Positions 1 to 11,021 of a stretch of DNA of 64,000 nucleotides are shown here, piece by piece. How positions within the stretch are numbered: position 1 is the stretch's first letter; each line of letters starts with the position of its first letter. The notes beneath the pieces were generated by a model. It worked only from the letters and a program-made list of their open reading frames with translations, was not told the origin of the DNA and ran no database searches. The stretch is from contig NW_026570234.1 of the NCBI RefSeq assembly GCF_019649055.1, forward strand, positions 1,550,001 to 1,614,000, given 5' to 3'. The DNA is from Paramacrobiotus metropolitanus (Eukaryota > Tardigrada > Eutardigrada > Parachela > Macrobiotidae). The translations under genes and the position numbers were made by a program.

Positions 1-663
1 AGTTTTTCATGGTCTCGAAAAAAATCGGTTTATTGCATTCTTTCGGTAATTGGAAATCGAATACTTGAAGCGTGAAGGGGTCATTCTCAAATTGATCAAA
101 GAAATGGAAGCGTACATGGTTTTTATTCCACCAGACTGGAAGACCCATAATTACCTATGTTCCAGTGCCGTTAGAAAAATAACAAGGAGACGCCGAGTTC
201 AGATTCCGGGTGCTAAGTTGCTAATGGCACAATGAGCAGAGAAAATCTTTTCGAACACACATGAACCCCCCTCTTAGAATCTTCGCAAAATGCAAACAAC
301 GAAACTAAGACATGCCGGTTGAAAACGACGGGCCTCAGGCAGGGCTGCCAGAGTAAAACTCTTACCGGTATTATGCAGAAAGTGGAACAGCTTCCAAGCA
401 GAAATGCTGAGCACAGGCTTCTGTTTCGCGGTGGATTCCACATATTTGCTTGGCGAGAGAGAGGTGCAGTCTCCCTCAACATCAGCTCGATTATGGCTGC
501 GCTTCGAACTTCTCTCACTGCAAGATAACAGTTATAAATTAAACCCTAAACGCAAAACACTTTATGCTGATTGTTTAGTTGCTGACCGTTGCAAACCAAC
601 AACACCATTATCGTTGAATGCTTTCTGCGTCAGTCAACAAAATGGGCGCCCACGCATCGCAAT
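1..663. other. No gene recognised
   Basis: I see no convincing gene here. A plus-strand frame at 50-235 (61 codons) reads like coding sequence for about 35 residues (LEIEYLKREGV, later IPPDW), but there is no family I recognise, no clear start and no splice partner. The other open frames overlap each other on both strands and are probably chance. Confidence 0.4.
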
Positions 664-1317
664 ATACTCCGCCGGTTAGAGAAATGGGTTTTATGAATTT
701 GGTGATTCTAGTCAGCGGCCGAATGGCGACTGGTGGTTAGGGCGGTAAGGACATTGACGGCGAGGAATACTTCATCGATTTCATGTCAACAACGATGGCC
801 GCGGAATGGATACATTCCCGCTCTATTTGGCCTTACAGCGTTTGTTCCTCAACGAAGCCGAACTGGGCTGCGGACGTCTACTCTGCCCCGGCACAGGTTG
901 CCACGCGCCAGGGGGAACACGGACCTTTCGTGATCCGTCCTGGCCAACTGGTGTGGTCACCGCATTGCGATTACTGTTATTTTCCACTGGACAATCACGA
1001 TACCTCTGGTACGAGCTCGTCCCGTAATTTCTGTCGTATTAATCGCGCGCGTAAGTCACTGTACGAATCACGAGTTACGCCGAAATTCATACTACGGCGC
1101 GCCACGCAAAATTAATTATGTTCTACAGGTATTTGGCATGGCTAATGCATGCCAAATATCGATCTAAATTATAACCTATCGATATGAATATAAAGTATTG
1201 AAGTTTCTTCTTTCTAGTAACCTTAAAAAGGCTTAAATCTTGAGATGATGTCATAGCTTGAGAGGATATTTAGTTTTGTCATACTGCAAACTTTCGGCTA
1301 AATACGTGGGCTACCGA

Positions 1318-1930
1318 TCACTTCGGCCGTTCTCATTTCGGCCACACGTTTTCGGCCGCCGTTCATTTCGGCCGAGGCTCACTTCGGCCGCAGCTCATTT
1401 CGGCCGACGCATATTTTGGTCCAATTTGGGCAAGAAACATTACTTTTGATATAACTACGAGTCTACGATTAAATGGTACCACAGTTTTTCGAATAACCTA
1501 AAAATAGCCTAACTACTACTTAAGAATAAATGAAGAATAACCGAAGAAAACCTAAGAAACCTAAGAAACCTAAGAAACCTAAGAATTCTAAGAATTCTAA
1601 GAAATCAAAGAATAACCTAAGAAACCTAAGAAACCTAAGAAATCAAAGAAACCTAAGAAACCTAAGAAAACCTAAGAAAACCTGAGAAACCTGAGAAACC
1701 AAAGAAACCTAAAATAGTAACCTGGAAAACTTAAGAAACCTGAGAAAATCGAAGCAAGATAGCGAAAATTAGGAAAATTTGGGAAACTGAAGATGGCCAA
1801 TTGTCCTGTTGCCGAAATGAGCGGCGGCCGAAATGAGTGCTGGCCGAAGTGAGCCTCGGCCGAAATGATCGTCGGCCGAAATGAACGCATGCGGCCGAAA
1901 TGTAACGCGGCCGAAGTGATCGGAGGCGAA
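1318..1930. repeat. Palindromic repeat element with CCTAAGAAA core
   Basis: At 1318-1425 there are about six copies of a 12 bp motif close to TCATTTCGGCCG. At 1797-1930 the same motif appears in reverse complement (CGGCCGAAATGA) about eight times. Between them, at about 1535-1745, lies a degenerate CCTAAGAAA tandem array. The whole is therefore an imperfect palindrome with a simple-repeat core. It fills most of the intron between the first two exons of the F-box-family pseudogene and ends just before the inferred acceptor at 1933-1934. Two related structures lie at 14690-15015 and 25140-27715. Confidence 0.75.
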
Positions 1931-1995
1931 ATAGGTGCTATTTGTAACTGTACGATTAAAATTAACGGGCAAGCTTGTACTCGCACAGTATGCGG

Positions 1996-2005
1996 CAAAG
2001 TGGTC
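1996..2005 (+). repeat. Target-site duplication, left copy
   Basis: The 10 bp sequence CAAAGTGGTC directly precedes the left terminal inverted repeat and recurs at 7248-7257 directly after the right one. A matching direct repeat at both outer ends is the signature of transposon insertion. Confidence 0.85.
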
Positions 2006-2335
2006 GGCAGGGTGTAAAACGTGGCAGTGGCACCTGCCAGTGGCGCTGCCAGTGGCATGGCAAGCGATAAAACCTGGAGACTCTGGCAGCTGGCAAGCTA
2101 TAAAACTTGGCAGATGCCACATAAAATATGGCACCTCGTAGAAGAAGCTGGTCCGAAATGGTTTGTCAACTCTACAGTTTTTGAAATGTTGCAAGAAAAC
2201 AACTTATCATGTACTGCGTTTACAGCACTGGCCATTGCTCGAAGTGCGTAAGTAAGAGCCGATATACAAATTTCAAAAGGTCACACTCTATTTCGACGTC
2301 GGCGCACAGCGCCGCAAAAAAGGATGACAAGGCTC
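2006..2335 (+). repeat. Left terminal inverted repeat of the 5.24 kb element
   Basis: This pairs with 6918-7247 in reverse complement with about six substitutions over 315 bp, diverging after the GCGCACAGC stretch. The outer end starts GGCAGGGTG, immediately inside the target duplication. Several short open frames within it are translations of the repeat and not genes. Confidence 0.85.
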
Positions 2336-4013
2336 GTAACGTAATACGCTCGCCGCACTTCCAAAAGGCGCACCGTTGGAATATGTTTTTGAATATGGTG
2401 CTTTAATTTTTTAATTAGTGCGGTGCAGTGTTGAGTACAGCACTTTCACCGTAGACGATGCAACAGACTTGAGAATCTAGTAGATTCCTTGGTTGGTGAG
2501 ATTTTGCTGTTTGAGTTGTTGGCTTGACTTTTGTCACGTAGTAATTCTGCTGCGGAGGTGCTTTATCGCTGTTGTACACTTACAAAGATCTATAGAGTAT
2601 AGGTTTAGAAATACGCCGATAACGCTGTGACTTAAATTGAAAAAAATTGAGTTGTTTTATTGCTAGGAAGTTAAAGCAGCAATATAACACGACTTGAATT
2701 AAAAAATACGTAAAGTGCTATAGACGGATTTTCCGATGCTGTTTGGTATTCACGTAGCACAGCTTTAAATTACTTACTGTATATGCACGAGCAAATCGTC
2801 CAACTGTCGCTATCCCGTTATTACTAGGGAAGTGCCCCGCTTTAGGCTAAAACTATAAAACCAAAGAGCAGTCAGAAAAGACGCATTGTTGCAGAAGACG
2901 CATATTAGTTTCCTTCAGAAACACTAGGGGAAAAATTTTTTGCAACTGAGAATCAAAAAGTCAACGTGAGGGTCATGGGGGATAGGGCAAAAGGCCACGG
3001 TTTTAGAATTTGCCTGTTTTTCAGCTTCCCCGTTTCCGCTTATAACTGCTACATTTCCAGAATTGTATAAGCCCGAAGAAGAGTAAAAGCAGGCAGACAA
3101 GAATGTTTTTGATAAATCAAAGCTATTAGACAATTTGGGCACGCTTCGACCGTAGCATTGGCAGTAGCCGTATCCTTTGGTCTTGGACCGAATGTCGGTC
3201 CGAATCGTCATCTGCTACGGTTTCAAAGCTACGGCACGGTCAGTGCTCAGCTGGCATTGACCGTAGAAAAGACAAACTACGGTCATCCTCTTTCTCCCTC
3301 TGCCTTCGCAGCTGAGGGCAGCTACCTACGGGGAGCCAAAATCAGAAATGTTTAGAAAAGTATGCAGATTTTTCTGCAATGTTCAAGAATATAAACAATG
3401 ATCGTTTCCTATTTTTAAAATGACTTTAAAACGAACCACCAGAAGATCATGGAATTTTCATTTGTAGCGCATCAACCCAACACCCTGTGAAAATCGCATC
3501 GTGCCTCGCTTCCGATCTGGCACGAATTTCAAAATTCAAAATACCCGTTTTTATGTGATTTGAGAAACTTCAGGTCTTAAACACAGATCTGCAAGATTAC
3601 AGTCCGTACTACACCTTTATTCTCCACAAAGAAAGGGTTTTTATTGTTAACTATCCAGCAATAAAAGACCCTGTCTGACAGTCTGACGTAGAAGTTGCGC
3701 GGGTCTCCAATTTGGCAGTTGGCATGGTGCAAAATTGCAGAACAATGCTGTGATGAATGCCTTATCAAGTTGGACAGAGAAACAAAATACTGTAATTCCA
3801 GACTAATATGAATAGTAAAGATTCACCAAAACTAAAATCAAATTCCACAATTTTTTGACCAGAGAGTTTTGAAGCTGTGATTTTTTTTTTGTTTTAGTTG
3901 ACTTTCTTCCAAAATAGACGCTGGGCAGTTTCCTCCTTTGCAGTACGGCTGCGAGTGCACAACATCAGCTATTAAATTTTTATAAAAACCTCCTCCCACA
4001 ATTTCCATCAGAA

Positions 4014-4327
4014 GGTTTTTCTGAATACACCGTTGAATTTACCATAAAATTCTAAACAAAATGGTTGAGACAGATGAAATTCGCTTTCCTTCAAGATCAT
4101 CTGCGCGGGCGGTCGCACCTAGGACACCCTAGATTTTGGGGTATCGCCCCCTGAGCACTGGGGAATTGGAGTGACTTGAGAGAAATCCCCACAATCTCAG
4201 GTATCGTATGGGCGACCGCCCGTTGCAGTTGATTTTAAGGGGAAACTGAATCTCAAAATCTGTTTCAACCATTTTGTTCAGAATTTTACGGCGAACCCAA
4301 CGCCCAACGGTGTATTCAAAAAAAATT
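4014..4327. repeat. Nested foldback repeat
   Basis: The left arm (about 4014-4115) and right arm (about 4215-4327) are inverted copies sharing TGAATACACCGTTG, AAAATTCT-AACAAAATGG and CGGGCGGTCGC, with interruptions. The spacer is roughly 100 bp. It looks like an old MITE or foldback insertion inside the larger element. Confidence 0.6.
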
Positions 4328-4407
4328 TCCGATGGAAAGCGTGGCAGGAATTCTTTGAAAATTTAACGGGGGTCTCGCTACGGGTCTGCATTTGCAACCT
4401 TGCAAAA

Positions 4408-4782
4408 TTAGCGGCATTGAGACTGTAAAAAATAAGGATGAAGATGAGATGAAAAAGGTGATATGGGCTGAAAATTTGAGTAGCTGGAGGTGGGCTGGGA
4501 ATTAAACTGTGAAGGTGGGGGTAGGGTGAAAGTGGAAAATACGAAATTGGGCCAAGTCTGCTGCTGCACAGTATTGATACGAGTATTGCTATTGCTTTGT
4601 CCAACGCCGGAGTTGGGCAGCCAAGTAACCGGGCTGCAGTGCGTTTGGCCATAGCCGTAGAGACTGCTATTGCTAATGCTACTGCCAATGCTTGGCGCTT
4701 GCCCAAATTCGCTATTAAATTTTGATACACTTTTCAGTTGGACGGACATATTGCCGCATAGCATGTACTGCACATGCGGCAA
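4408..4782 (-). CDS. Ser/Asn/Gln/Pro-rich open frame inside the transposon
   Basis: The ATG-started frame encodes 124 residues and is not recognised. It is rich in Ser, Asn, Gln, Pro, Phe and Tyr (for example SISNSSLYGYGQ, FTLPPPSQFNSQPTSSYSNF), resembling the disordered activation region of a transcription factor more than random AT-rich translation. It lies wholly inside the 5.24 kb TIR element. It could be a host exon captured by the element, as Pack-MULEs do, or chance. No splice partner, promoter or poly(A) signal was identified. Confidence 0.2.
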   Translation of the reverse strand: MPHVQYMLCGNMSVQLKSVSKFNSEFGQAPSIGSSISNSSLYGYGQTHCSPVTWLPNSGVGQSNSNTRINTVQQQTWPNFVFSTFTLPPPSQFNSQPTSSYSNFQPISPFSSHLHPYFLQSQCR

Positions 4783-6917
4783 TAAGCAACTGCATGTAGA
4801 TATCGCTGCTTATTGCAGCATCGGGTTTATTAATGCGATCACAGTAAAACAGTGAAGTTGCCTACAGTCTGCCTAAATTCTATATTGTTGTTACTCGTAC
4901 TTCAATTAGGGACTTTAAAGTTGAAGCGGTGCGACTAAAATCATAAACACCATAGCCAAATTAAAATTAAAAATACGTAATAATGACGTCAATTTTCTGG
5001 TGAGTGCATGTGCCGCTGACCCGCTGTTAATGTACGAGTACAAGCAAATACGAGTCGTATCACGCTGACTGTCTAAATATAATTCCCAAGTTTCTGTTCA
5101 AAATTTATTGATTATAAAATCTGTTAAGTAACCTGTTATTCAACAAAAATTTATTATACTTATGCTGTCATATGTATAGTAAAAATACACAAAGTAGTTA
5201 CAGAGATATCGAAAACTCCAAGGTGAAAATTATGAAGTGTTAATAATAATTAAGACAGAAAACGTGCATACACAAATTCTGCTAATTATTACTTACGTAT
5301 ATCGGCATAATAGTCGAATACTGAGAATGCATACACAGACTAATACGAATTCATCTCCATGTAGCCTGATGAAGGCACTAGGCAGTCCTACTATGGCCCT
5401 ATCAAACTTGATTGATCCATATTTCGTCAACGGTAACGGCAGGAGCCGGAATTGTTTGGTATTGTAAATATAATTCCATACTTAGAGCCAGAAATTAAAA
5501 TTTTTCAAAGTAGCTGATTTTAGCGTGCACCGCGCACCGCCCAATAGAAAACTACTAAGTTCCTCGCCACTACAATACATCTGCTTGTGTCGCATGGCTC
5601 GTTTTGCCGTTATATAATATACTAGTATAACGTGCCCAAGAACTACAACTACCAAAACCAAAACAAGAAGATAAGGCTGGCCGTTTATCAAGCTACCCTG
5701 TAAATGTGAATGTGTTGTGCAGTGGTGTGCACATACAAGGCGCCGGTTTTTCTAAATAACAGCAAAGTTCACATACATGTATAGCGAACAATGGCGTCGG
5801 CACCACTGCAGAATAATATTTAAAACATGACACCGTTGGCCACCCTGATGGACCTGGGCTGTTGTCTGTAGTCAAAATAGATCGTGCTTCAAAGCGTGCT
5901 TTCACTCAATAACTGCCCTTTTTTCAGGAGAAATCGATCTCGTAATGTTTTTTACAAATTATTGTGGCACTAGTTTCCCTTCCGGTCCGAAACTGTTTGT
6001 TGGCATGGGCAATAATACGGCATGGAAGGAAGTGCTGCAAGGTATGACTGTTTAGTTAGCTTAATTGCTTTATTACATCGCTTAATTATTATTATGAGTA
6101 AGTCGACAAGATGACTGTTGCAGCAGTATCGCTAGCGTTAGTTTGTTGTTAGTTTTCGATTGGCACTTGAAAACATGCATCCAGACTGATCCGGTATTGT
6201 CTATTCAATAGGCAATACTGGATCAGTCGACTCTATTGATATCGATTTAAATGATTGGTTTTTATTTAAGTTAACACGCGGTCAATCTAATTCATGTTAT
6301 GGATTGTATTACTGTATGTTAGTTACTTTTAAATAGCGCTTTGATGTACTACAATGTTGTCCTGTAATTTCCATCGTAAAGGTTCAGATAGCACGTACTC
6401 TGCATTAAATGCGAAAGTTGGCCTTTGATTTTTGTCACTGCACACTACACAGCGTCGACAATGGCAGTTGCTCTTCTCAATATATAAAGTAGTCATAGAC
6501 CTAAAGGATGAAGGTAAAAGATTTATAATGTATATAGACAGTTTCTACTTTATGTAGATCGATATTTCATGCCAAATGCCTGTAGAGCGTAAATAGTGTG
6601 CCGTGGCGCGCCGCATAAGTCCAAGTTGTAACGTACAAATACCAAAGGTTAGAATGATTTTGCCTGATCTGAACGTTGGCGTCTGTCTATTTGCTAACGG
6701 TGAAAAAATGGAGAGTAAAGAGCACTAAAGATTAGTCTTATCCTGCCAATTTAGTCGCAGATTTTTTGTTAGACCCCCTTTTTATCAGGACGTTTAGAAC
6801 AATAAGCGGTACAGTAAAAAAATTTCACAATTGTTTTCGAATTTATTCATAGTCAATCCAGTTACAAACGCTTTCGTATTGGTTTTCGTAGCAAACGTTC
6901 CGAAAGTCTTTTTAACA

Positions 6918-7247
6918 TCCCTTGCAATCCTTTTATTGCGGTGCTGTGCGCCGACGTCGAAATAGAGTGTGACCTTTTGAAATTTGTATATCGGTTCTGA
7001 CTTACGCACTTCGAGCAATGGCCAGTGCTGTAAACGCTGTACATGATAAGTTGTTTTCTGGCAACATTTCAAAAACTGTAGAGTTGACAAACCATTTCGG
7101 ACCAGCTTCTTCTACGAGGTGCCACATTTTATGTGGCATCTGCCAAGTTTTATAGCTTGCCAGCTGCCAGAGTCTCCAGGTTTTATCGCTTGCCATGCCA
7201 CTGGCAGCGCCACTGGCAGGTGCCACTGCCACGTTTTACACCCTGCC
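6918..7247 (-). repeat. Right terminal inverted repeat of the 5.24 kb element
   Basis: This is the reverse complement of 2006-2335. Its outer end is at 7247 (CACCCTGCC), followed directly by the second copy of the target duplication at 7248-7257. Confidence 0.85.
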
Positions 7248-9191
7248 CAAAGTGGTCTACCGGCATCAGATCGTCCATCTTCCATCGCCGCACGAGCTGT
7301 CGTTCCACGATGAGCACACTGAACTCGTCTGGACCAAACGTGTCGTTCCCTTCAGTCGAGCGGGGTGGATTCAAACAGCTGATCTTGAAAAAGTGCAATC
7401 GTGTGCGGAGCGCGCTGCCGTCGGGTGTCCCGGTTATTTGCCGAACCGACGCTCAGTCGAAGGGATGTATATACGGGCCGATGGTGACACGGTTACCTTT
7501 ATCTTTTGTGAGGAGCGCATTCACCAGAACCGACGAGGCGAGGCATGGCTGCGTTACGGTCTGGATCGATTCGGCAGAAATCATCTCCGGCAGAAGACCG
7601 TTGTACGCATGCCGGCTGTCAGCCAGGAACCTGTCCCGTACAAGACAGGTAAAAGTTAGCCTAGACGAATATTACTGCTAGTACGAGTATTTTCATTCCT
7701 ACTGGTTATCGTTTTCACTGGTAAATGGAACCGCTAGCTTAACACCGTTTGTGTTTCTAAAGGTTCCATGTACGAGCTTCCAGTCCCCCTTATAGAAGAT
7801 ATTCTCGGGCTTTTGGACCTAATATCCCGATTTACGGCCAAGTTGTGCGTTAAACAGTAAATGGCTTTACAGAATATTACTCATGCAGTGTTTAATACGA
7901 CATGGAAGCAGTATATTTACATAATATACTAAGAAACGAAGGATCGTTTAGCGCAGACTAGAATTTTGGCCTTCCCCAAATTTCATTCTTTGTCAAATCA
8001 ATAAGAATTTTCCAAAATATATCATGGAGCTTTGTTGTATGATCTGTTTCATTGGTAGATTAGTAGACTGTTTTGTGCACTTAGCATGTACAGATACGAT
8101 GGTACAAGGTCACTTTGTGTGCATGCGCTTGCACTTTTGGTAATTAATTTTAATGGCTGTTGCGGCGATTTGATTGCTCTTATAAATTAAATGTTACTCA
8201 ACCGATGAGTAACGAACTGTTTGTTGAGTAACCGTGATGCTTTTTTTATTATTGCGTTTGTTCGTTCTGGTACTCGATTTTGAACCATCCATCTGCCAAC
8301 CGACATGTCATCGTGGATGCACCATGCGTCCAAGTCAACGTACATTCGATCCCAACTCAAGAAGAGCAGTGTTATGCGTATAAATTCGCCGTGTTACTGG
8401 ACAAATCCATCACGATCCACACACGCACCCTCAGCTGTATTAACAGAGTGGTCCAGAACGTGCATGCCACGACACTTACATACACTACAACGGTAGGCAT
8501 CATTGTACGTACGCTCAACGTTAAGGGAATCATACTGGATGCGCTCCTCATTAAAGACGGTCCCACAGTGCTGGTGTACACTTCGTTCACCATCGCCAAG
8601 AATTCCCGCTACGATTGCACCTGTCCCTGTCTAGCAGCGCTCCGCCCCGTGTATCGGCAGCTGGTTATTCTGGAGTGCCAGTTTGAATGTCGGCTGCAGG
8701 ATCACATAGCCCACAATTCATATCCAGGCCGGCTGTGTGCGGTATCTCGCGGATGCACTTTGAAAGCGGCAGCGCGTTGTGTGATGGTACCGCACTGCGC
8801 TTCCGCAGCGGAATTAAGCCGAGCTATTTTGTTGGCAATGGACGATGGATTGCCGGCTGCTGATCCGATGCTTATCCGTCGGGTTCAAGCTCATCATACA
8901 CGGGTGCTGCAGAAGTTGGCGTACCCCGCTAACAAAGACTGGGATGTTGTCCAGATTATTTTACAATTGTATGTGGACATTTATTCGGATTACAATTAGA
9001 AAGGGTTACTTTTGTTTTTATAAAACAGTCTGCTTCCGCGGTAGGTACACTGAATTTCGGACGGATGGATCGGCGGCAGACTGGGACAATGCGGATCTGC
9101 GGCAGCTGGAGATGTTTCCAAGATAACCAAACTGGCGCTGCTGGCTCTGAATGCGCTGTACCCCCAGGTTGTATGGTATAATCAAGCGTGA
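7248..9191 (+). pseudogene. F-box-family gene, 3' part (decayed)
   Basis: The exons can be chained by phase. 7258-7648 (after the duplicated site) carries PSPHELSFHDEH, KRVVPFSRAGW and DTVTFIF. 7763 to about 7848 carries an F-box-like motif, MYELPVPLIEDILGLLDLIS. About 8370-8968 encodes roughly 200 residues ending LAYPANKDWDVVQIILQL. A GTATGT...TAG intron then leads to 9045-9191. The boundary between the second and third of these exons is uncertain. The last exon reads DWDNADLRQLEM to about 9115, then needs a one-base shift to give SKITKLALLALNALYPQ and a stop at 9189-9191. F-box proteins recruit substrates to SCF ubiquitin ligases. With frameshifts near 746 and 9115 and a transposon in the second exon, I call this a pseudogene. 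A simple single-exon reading of 8280-8999 is a less likely alternative. Confidence 0.5.
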
Positions 9192-9697
9192 CACGCACAA
9201 TAATGGATACCTACTGTATCGTTAAAGTGTATGTATTTGTGTACATTTTTACGTTGGCTAACATACGTACGTATTTCACTGTATGTTAAACTTAAGTGTG
9301 AGAAGAATTCAGCATCGTATTGTTATTGCAATATTACTTTTCGCGTATTACTGTAATATACCGGAGTGTAACTATAAAATGTTCACTTTTATCCGACTGC
9401 GTGTGTAAAATGAAAATAGAATTCACCTTGCTGAGTAAATGTGCTTATTACATTTTGTGCTTGATATTTGATACTTTGTGCATTTTTTTTATGAAATAGT
9501 GTTATCTCGTTTGCATTTTTTTACACTGACGGTCGATGGATGTTGCTTGATAGTTGGCAAATAAAGTTTACTAACTTCCATGGTTTCACTGTACGGTTTT
9601 TACGGTCAACGGATCCTGCTTTGCGTTGTGTAAGAGACTGCATCACAATATTATCCAATGCCAAAATGTCATGATGCAGTAGTACCTGCCTGCATTG
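9192..9697. other. Gene-free AT-rich flank
   Basis: This follows the pseudogene. I see no coding exon, RNA gene or strong repeat, only short overlapping open frames. Confidence 0.5.
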
Positions 9698-10654
9698 TAC
9701 CGGGTGGCTGAACAAAATGGCGGTCTGTTTTACGAGAGCGCGCAGGGCCTGTCGGATGCTTAACTGACATCGTTTTTATTGCATTCAATAGAGCAATGTT
9801 TTCAGCATATGTAAGTTAAATTAAACTGGCAATATATGAACGTTTGACTTTTTTATGAATTGTTTCGAAAAAGTAGGCAGGATTGGCGGTTGGCCAGGAA
9901 ACGAAAATTCGAATTTACCCATTTTCAAACAAAAAATTGCTGCTGTTCAGTTAAGGACATTCACGTACCTCACGTTACTATTTCGGATAGAGGGGTTGTT
10001 TGTAGTTTTTTTACTGTAGGGATCTGCAAAATTTCAGCAACCGCGTTTGGCCAATACAAGGAAAAACCGAGCGTCCGCACGAGTAACTCTCATGAAATTC
10101 GCAAGCAGGATTTTTGAAAGCTAATTGCTGGCCACTGTTTAAAGAGCTTATCTAGTTCGGTCCTATTCCTGCAAGGGCAATGTGCTAGCTGCATATAAAA
10201 TTTAAACTGGCATTTTTTGCTGCAACCTCTCGTGCGCCAAAAATTGTAACAAGAAATGCCCATACAAATCAAATTAAAAATCGGCATTTTTTAGAAATGT
10301 CAAAAAGTGCGCTGCGAAATAACTCGTCGAGCGCATGCAGCCTGTCCACAACTTTTTACTACTGAAAGAAGACAAATCTTTCTAGACGAAATGGTTGAAA
10401 ATATTCGAATAGTCCTTGTGGGAAAGAAATGCCGTGAGATTCTAAGTTTTGGGAGCTGGCCAAAATATAATTCGACATGACTTTAGTTGGCCCATTTGAA
10501 ACGAGTACCCCTAAATTTTTTTGTAAACGTTTTGCTGTTTTAAGTAGCCAATAAAATTGTCTATCTAACGAGTCCAAGAAGTTTACGGTGGGACAAGCGG
10601 TTTGCGAGAGACAAATTAAAAACGGAGCCCGCCATTTTGTTCCGCCACCCGGTA
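9698..10654. repeat. Segment bounded by short inverted repeats (possible MITE-like element)
   Basis: TACCGGGTGGCTGAACAAAA at 9698-9717, continuing ATGGCGG, is matched in reverse complement ending at 10654 with a few mismatches over about 30 bp. TA at both outer ends could be a TA target duplication. The interior has no recognised gene. A 166-codon minus-strand open frame (10359-10859) crosses the right end and is probably not real. Confidence 0.4.
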
Positions 10655-11021
10655 GAAACACGGTTGGGGCGTGGTCAGCGCACACGGACCCTGGCGGAAA
10701 CCTGTGAAAATACCGTACTGGCAGTCTGAAGATTACCACGAAACGATGTACATATAACACCGCAGTACGAAACGCCTGCACGTAGCCATTCTTGGGAAGA
10801 TTCTTGCGCCGATTGTACCACTCTTCATTGTGTGTCCAGAAAAAAACTGGAACCTGCACCCACGCTAGAAATGTCGGCTAAACGAAGTTATCGAACTTGA
10901 ACGAAGTTACTAGACATAAAATAGCGGCATATCGCTAATCACCGGAATCGCAGCTATTGCGTGTCGTTATTTGTATCCTGTTTCTTTGTATGTTGTTGTC
11001 GCTTTCAAACAACCTGGTACA

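Larger units (their letters stand above)
664..2005 (+). pseudogene. F-box-family gene, 5' part (decayed, interrupted by a transposon)
   Basis: The frame reads NGDWWLGR at 722-745, then must shift by one base to continue as KDIDGEEYFIDF at 747-782 and on to about 1050. It ends at a GTAAGT donor at 1051 in phase 1. The next exon probably starts at 1935 after a TAG acceptor and reads NCTIKINGQACTRTVCGKVV up to 2005, where a 5.24 kb mobile element begins. After the element the same frame resumes at 7258 with YRHQIVHLPSPHE, so one exon was split. The WWLGR / DGEEYFIDF / EHGPF order matches the N-terminus of an F-box protein family I recall from tardigrades; that is memory, not a search. The frameshift at 745-747 and the split exon argue for a pseudogene. 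No initiating ATG is visible. Confidence 0.5.
2006..7247. mobile_element. 5.24 kb TIR transposon, non-autonomous, Mutator-like by TSD length
   Basis: The element is bounded by inverted repeats of about 325 bp (2006-2335 and 6918-7247), about 98% identical, beginning GGCAGGGTGTAAAACG and containing many TGGCA motifs. It is flanked by the 10 bp direct repeat CAAAGTGGTC. Long TIRs with 9-11 bp target duplications are typical of Mutator-like elements; P and hAT elements usually give 8 bp. I find no transposase reading frame inside, so it is probably non-autonomous. The interior is AT-rich and contains a nested foldback repeat (4014-4327) and a Ser/Asn/Gln/Pro-rich open frame (4408-4782). It sits inside an exon of the F-box-family pseudogene. 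Superfamily assignment is inference. Confidence 0.8.

Noticed and set aside
1535-1745. Telomere array based on (CCTAA)n / TTAGG
   Set aside because: The unit is CCTAAGAAA and degenerate, internal to a palindromic element and far from any end.
7183-7681. Alternative plus-strand protein starting inside the right TIR (7133-7681)
   Set aside because: It is in the wrong frame relative to the exon restored by removing the transposon; the start lies in repeat sequence.
10359-10859. 166-codon minus-strand open frame
   Set aside because: No recognisable motif, crosses the end of an inverted-repeat segment, and shows no splice or promoter context.
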